DNA of 64,000 nt from Cellvibrio sp. KY-YJ-3. GTDB taxonomy: Bacteria; Pseudomonadota; Gammaproteobacteria; Pseudomonadales; Cellvibrionaceae. A program made the translations under genes and the position numbers. Every line of letters starts with the position of its first letter. Positions within the stretch are counted from its first letter, which is position 1. The stretch is taken from assembly GCF_008806955.1 (NCBI RefSeq), contig NZ_CP031727.1, positions 3,486,001 through 3,550,000 on the forward strand, given 5' to 3'. Of this stretch, positions 61,680-64,000 are shown in pieces. The notes beneath the pieces are model-generated. The model did not search any database, was not told the origin of the DNA, and saw nothing but the letters and a program-made list of their open reading frames with translations.

Positions 61680-64000
61680 TGTCCATCATCATTAACCAAC
61701 CTGTCGACCAACAAGTTCGTATTGATGCACTCGACCCACAAACCTCCTTTGCAGTTTCAGCGCCCGCCGGTTCCGGTAAAACCGGCTTGCTTACCCAACG
61801 CGTATTAACGCTGCTCGCCACCTGCGATGAACCCGAAGAAGTATTGGCGATTACCTTTACGCGCAAAGCGGCCGGTGAAATGCAGGACCGCATTATGCAG
61901 GCGCTCTGGCAAGCCGCCGACTCACCCGAACCCAGCGACCCCCATATATTGCGCACCTGGAAAATTGCGCAACAAGTATTGCAGCGCGATAAAGAATTAC
62001 AGTGGAATTTACTACATAGCCCGCAGCGCTTACGCGTGCAAACTATCGACAGCCTGTGTCGCTCCATCACCAAACAATTGCCCCTCGCCAGCGGCATAGG
62101 CGCACAGCCAGACACACTGGAAGATGCAGAACAAGCTTACCAATTAGCAGTGCGCGAATTATTTAAATTACTGGAAGACGACACGCCGTTACGCGCGGAC
62201 TTAACTCGCCTGCTGCGCCATTTGGATAACAACCTACCCGCCGTAGAAAAATTATTAACCGGGTTGTTGGGCAAACGCGAACAATGGTTGGGCGTATTGC
62301 TGCAGGCGCGCCATGAAGAAGCGCGCATTTATTTGCAAACCGTATTGCAAGATGTGATTCGCGAACAATTGGAGCAGGTTTATAACGCGCTGATTATTCA
62401 CGCCAGCGAACTCTGCGCGATTGCCGACCGCGCCGCAACCAACTTGCAAGAGGAAGCCGAGCGCAAAAATCGCATTCACGAATTATTGGGTATCACCCAC
62501 TTACCCGAAGCAGAGCCAGATGCCGTTAATGAGTGGCTGGCTATTTGCGATTTACTGCTCACCAACGGCGGCACATTTCGCGCGCGTTTAACCAAAGCTG
62601 AAGGCTTTCCTGCGGGCAAAGAAAATGCCGAATTAAAAAACCAATTCAGCGCATTAATCGCCGCACTCACCGACACAGCGCCTGACGCTGAGCAATTATT
62701 ACAAGAAGTACGCAACCTGCCACCGCCACACTATGCCGATCACCAATGGCAGTTGCTCGACAGCCTCACCAGCATTTTGCCAATTTTGGTTGCGCAATTA
62801 ACGCTGGTATTTAAGCAGCAGAGCGCAACGGATTACACCGCTATCAGCCAGGCCGCATTAGTGGCACTGGGTGATGAAGAATCGCCCACGGATCTCGCGC
62901 TGCAATTGGACTATCGCATTCGCCATATTCTGGTGGATGAATTTCAGGATACCGCCAGCCCGCAGCTTGAGTTATTGAAAAAACTCACCAACGGTTGGCA
63001 AGCCGGTGATGGCCGCACGTTATTTATTGTGGGCGATGGCATGCAGTCCTGTTACGGTTTCCGCAACGCCAATGTAGGTTTATTTTTGGACGCACGCCAG
63101 CAAGGCATAGGCTCGGTGGATTTAACCGCGCTGGATTTACAGGTGAATTTCCGCTCGCAAGCCGGTGTAGTGAATTGGGTCAACACTATTTTTCAAAACG
63201 CCTTTCCCGCGCAGGACGACATCAGCCGCGGCGCAGTCAGTTATTCACCGTCCGTTGCGTTTAAATCCGAACTGGAAGGTGACGCGGTGCAGTTCTACGC
63301 GTGTACTTATTCCTCTGAAACTAAAAATACTTACAGCAGAAGCAGCGATGAAAGTGAGAGCGATGACGGCGACGAGCCATCATCACGCGTGCACGCGCAG
63401 CAGCAGGAAGCCGTTAAAGTTGTCGAGTTGGTACAACAAGCACGCTACGACAACCCCGAAGGTAGCATTGCGATTTTAGTGCGCACCCGCAATCATCTCG
63501 CGCGCATTTTGCCTGCGCTCACCGCCGCCGGTTTGCACTACCAAGCCACGGAAATTGATCGCCTCGCCAGCCGCATGGCGATTGTGGATTTACTCTCGCT
63601 CACCCGCGCGCTATTAAACCCCGTCGACCGCACGGCTTGGCTAGCCATTCTGCGCGCGCCTTGGTGCGGCTTAAATAATCACGACTTGCATGCGCTTACC
63701 ACCACAAATTTAGCGGACCTTAATCCATGCCTGAATGACAATGCGTTTGCAGTAGTCTGGCCGCAGCTGGTGAATTTTGAAAAAATAGTTTCACTCAGCA
63801 GTGCAGGCAAAACGATTCTTGCACGCGTAGTGCCAGTATTGCAGCAGGCGTTAACCGAAAAATATCGTAAATCGCTGCGTCAATGGATTGAAGGCGTGTG
63901 GTTTGCACTGGGCGGCCCCGCCACACTGCTGGATGAAAACGACCGCGATAATATAAACAGTTTTTTTACCTTGCTGGATAAACACCAACAAGGCGGCAGC
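61679..64000 (+). CDS. UvrD/RecB-like helicase, AddA-type partner (right end cut)
   Basis: 774 codons, open to the window edge. Motif I FAVSAPAGSGKTGLLTQRV, Ia LAITFTRKAAGEMQDR, the VQTIDSLCRSITKQLP segment, motif II HILVDEFQDTASPQLELL, motif III VGDGMQSCYGFRNANVGLF and IV region GSIAILVRTRNHLARILPAL are all intact, so an active superfamily 1 helicase. A Ser/Asp/Glu-rich insertion lies at residues about 543-575. The start ATG overlaps the nuclease gene's stop. With it I infer an AddAB-like double-strand-end processing complex. Confidence 0.93.
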   Translation, partial: MSIIINQPVDQQVRIDALDPQTSFAVSAPAGSGKTGLLTQRVLTLLATCDEPEEVLAITFTRKAAGEMQDRIMQALWQAADSPEPSDPHILRTWKIAQQVLQRDKELQWNLLHSPQRLRVQTIDSLCRSITKQLPLASGIGAQPDTLEDAEQAYQLAVRELFKLLEDDTPLRADLTRLLRHLDNNLPAVEKLLTGLLGKREQWLGVLLQARHEEARIYLQTVLQDVIREQLEQVYNALIIHASELCAIADRAATNLQEEAERKNRIHELLGITHLPEAEPDAVNEWLAICDLLLTNGGTFRARLTKAEGFPAGKENAELKNQFSALIAALTDTAPDAEQLLQEVRNLPPPHYADHQWQLLDSLTSILPILVAQLTLVFKQQSATDYTAISQAALVALGDEESPTDLALQLDYRIRHILVDEFQDTASPQLELLKKLTNGWQAGDGRTLFIVGDGMQSCYGFRNANVGLFLDARQQGIGSVDLTALDLQVNFRSQAGVVNWVNTIFQNAFPAQDDISRGAVSYSPSVAFKSELEGDAVQFYACTYSSETKNTYSRSSDESESDDGDEPSSRVHAQQQEAVKVVELVQQARYDNPEGSIAILVRTRNHLARILPALTAAGLHYQATEIDRLASRMAIVDLLSLTRALLNPVDRTAWLAILRAPWCGLNNHDLHALTTTNLADLNPCLNDNAFAVVWPQLVNFEKIVSLSSAGKTILARVVPVLQQALTEKYRKSLRQWIEGVWFALGGPATLLDENDRDNINSFFTLLDKHQQGGS

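Overview
This 64 kb window is a gammaproteobacterial chromosome segment of moderate G+C. Its gene set and order (pyrD/rlmKL/rmf, EarP with EF-P, a Bat-type VWA operon, a very large NAD-glutamate dehydrogenase, several DUF families of free-living gammaproteobacteria, and a hexuronate-type MFS transporter) suggest Cellvibrio or a close relative. That placement is inference from gene content. I see no rRNA, CRISPR array, prophage or complete insertion sequence. It reads as core chromosome with a few accessory patches.

Layout. 0-2 kb: a LysR regulator (cut by the left edge) divergent from an azoreductase and a pirin. 1.9-5.7 kb: an unusual, A+T-rich locus with an acylating-aldehyde-dehydrogenase homologue divergent from a two-gene operon; one operon protein has a cysteine-less ISL3-transposase-like N-domain plus three internal repeats, the other a FIST_C-like end. 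5.8-11.4 kb: small envelope proteins, an ABC exporter, a DUF2058 protein, and an iron-sulfur (6-4) photolyase translationally coupled to a 51-residue DUF2256 protein. 11.5-13.4 kb: EarP and its substrate EF-P. 13.5-21 kb: MsrPQ, RlmKL, RMF, PyrD and DUF2835. 21-28 kb: a chemoreceptor and NAD-glutamate dehydrogenase. 28.3-35.7 kb: MoxR-DUF58-DUF4381-VWA-VWA/TPR-BatD operon. 35.7-37.7 kb: a split chemoreceptor, with the signalling protein and the NIT-like sensor in adjacent genes. 38-48.5 kb: aminopeptidase N, DUF1315, rhomboid protease, phosphoesterase, NAD kinase, DUF1853, a double-cNMP/rhodanese protein, a PLP desulfhydrase and a coiled-coil protein. 48.7-49.3 kb: a 27-codon acidic microprotein and a tRNA-Val/tRNA-Asp pair with a recognisable promoter and terminator. 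49.4-58.5 kb: an orphan histidine kinase, lipoprotein, TrmA, GNAT, DUF2489, RmuC, MurI, a CBS protein and an ExuT-like transporter. 58.9-64 kb: an AddB-like nuclease and an AddA/RecB-like helicase that runs off the right edge.

Themes: translation quality and hibernation (EarP/EF-P, RMF, RlmKL, TrmA), protein and DNA repair (MsrPQ, photolyase, AddAB-like pair, RmuC), and chemotaxis receptors sharing a NIT-like sensor in fused and split form. The best candidates for something undescribed are the 1.9-5.7 kb locus, the split receptor, the acidic microprotein and a terminator embedded antisense in a convergent gene.
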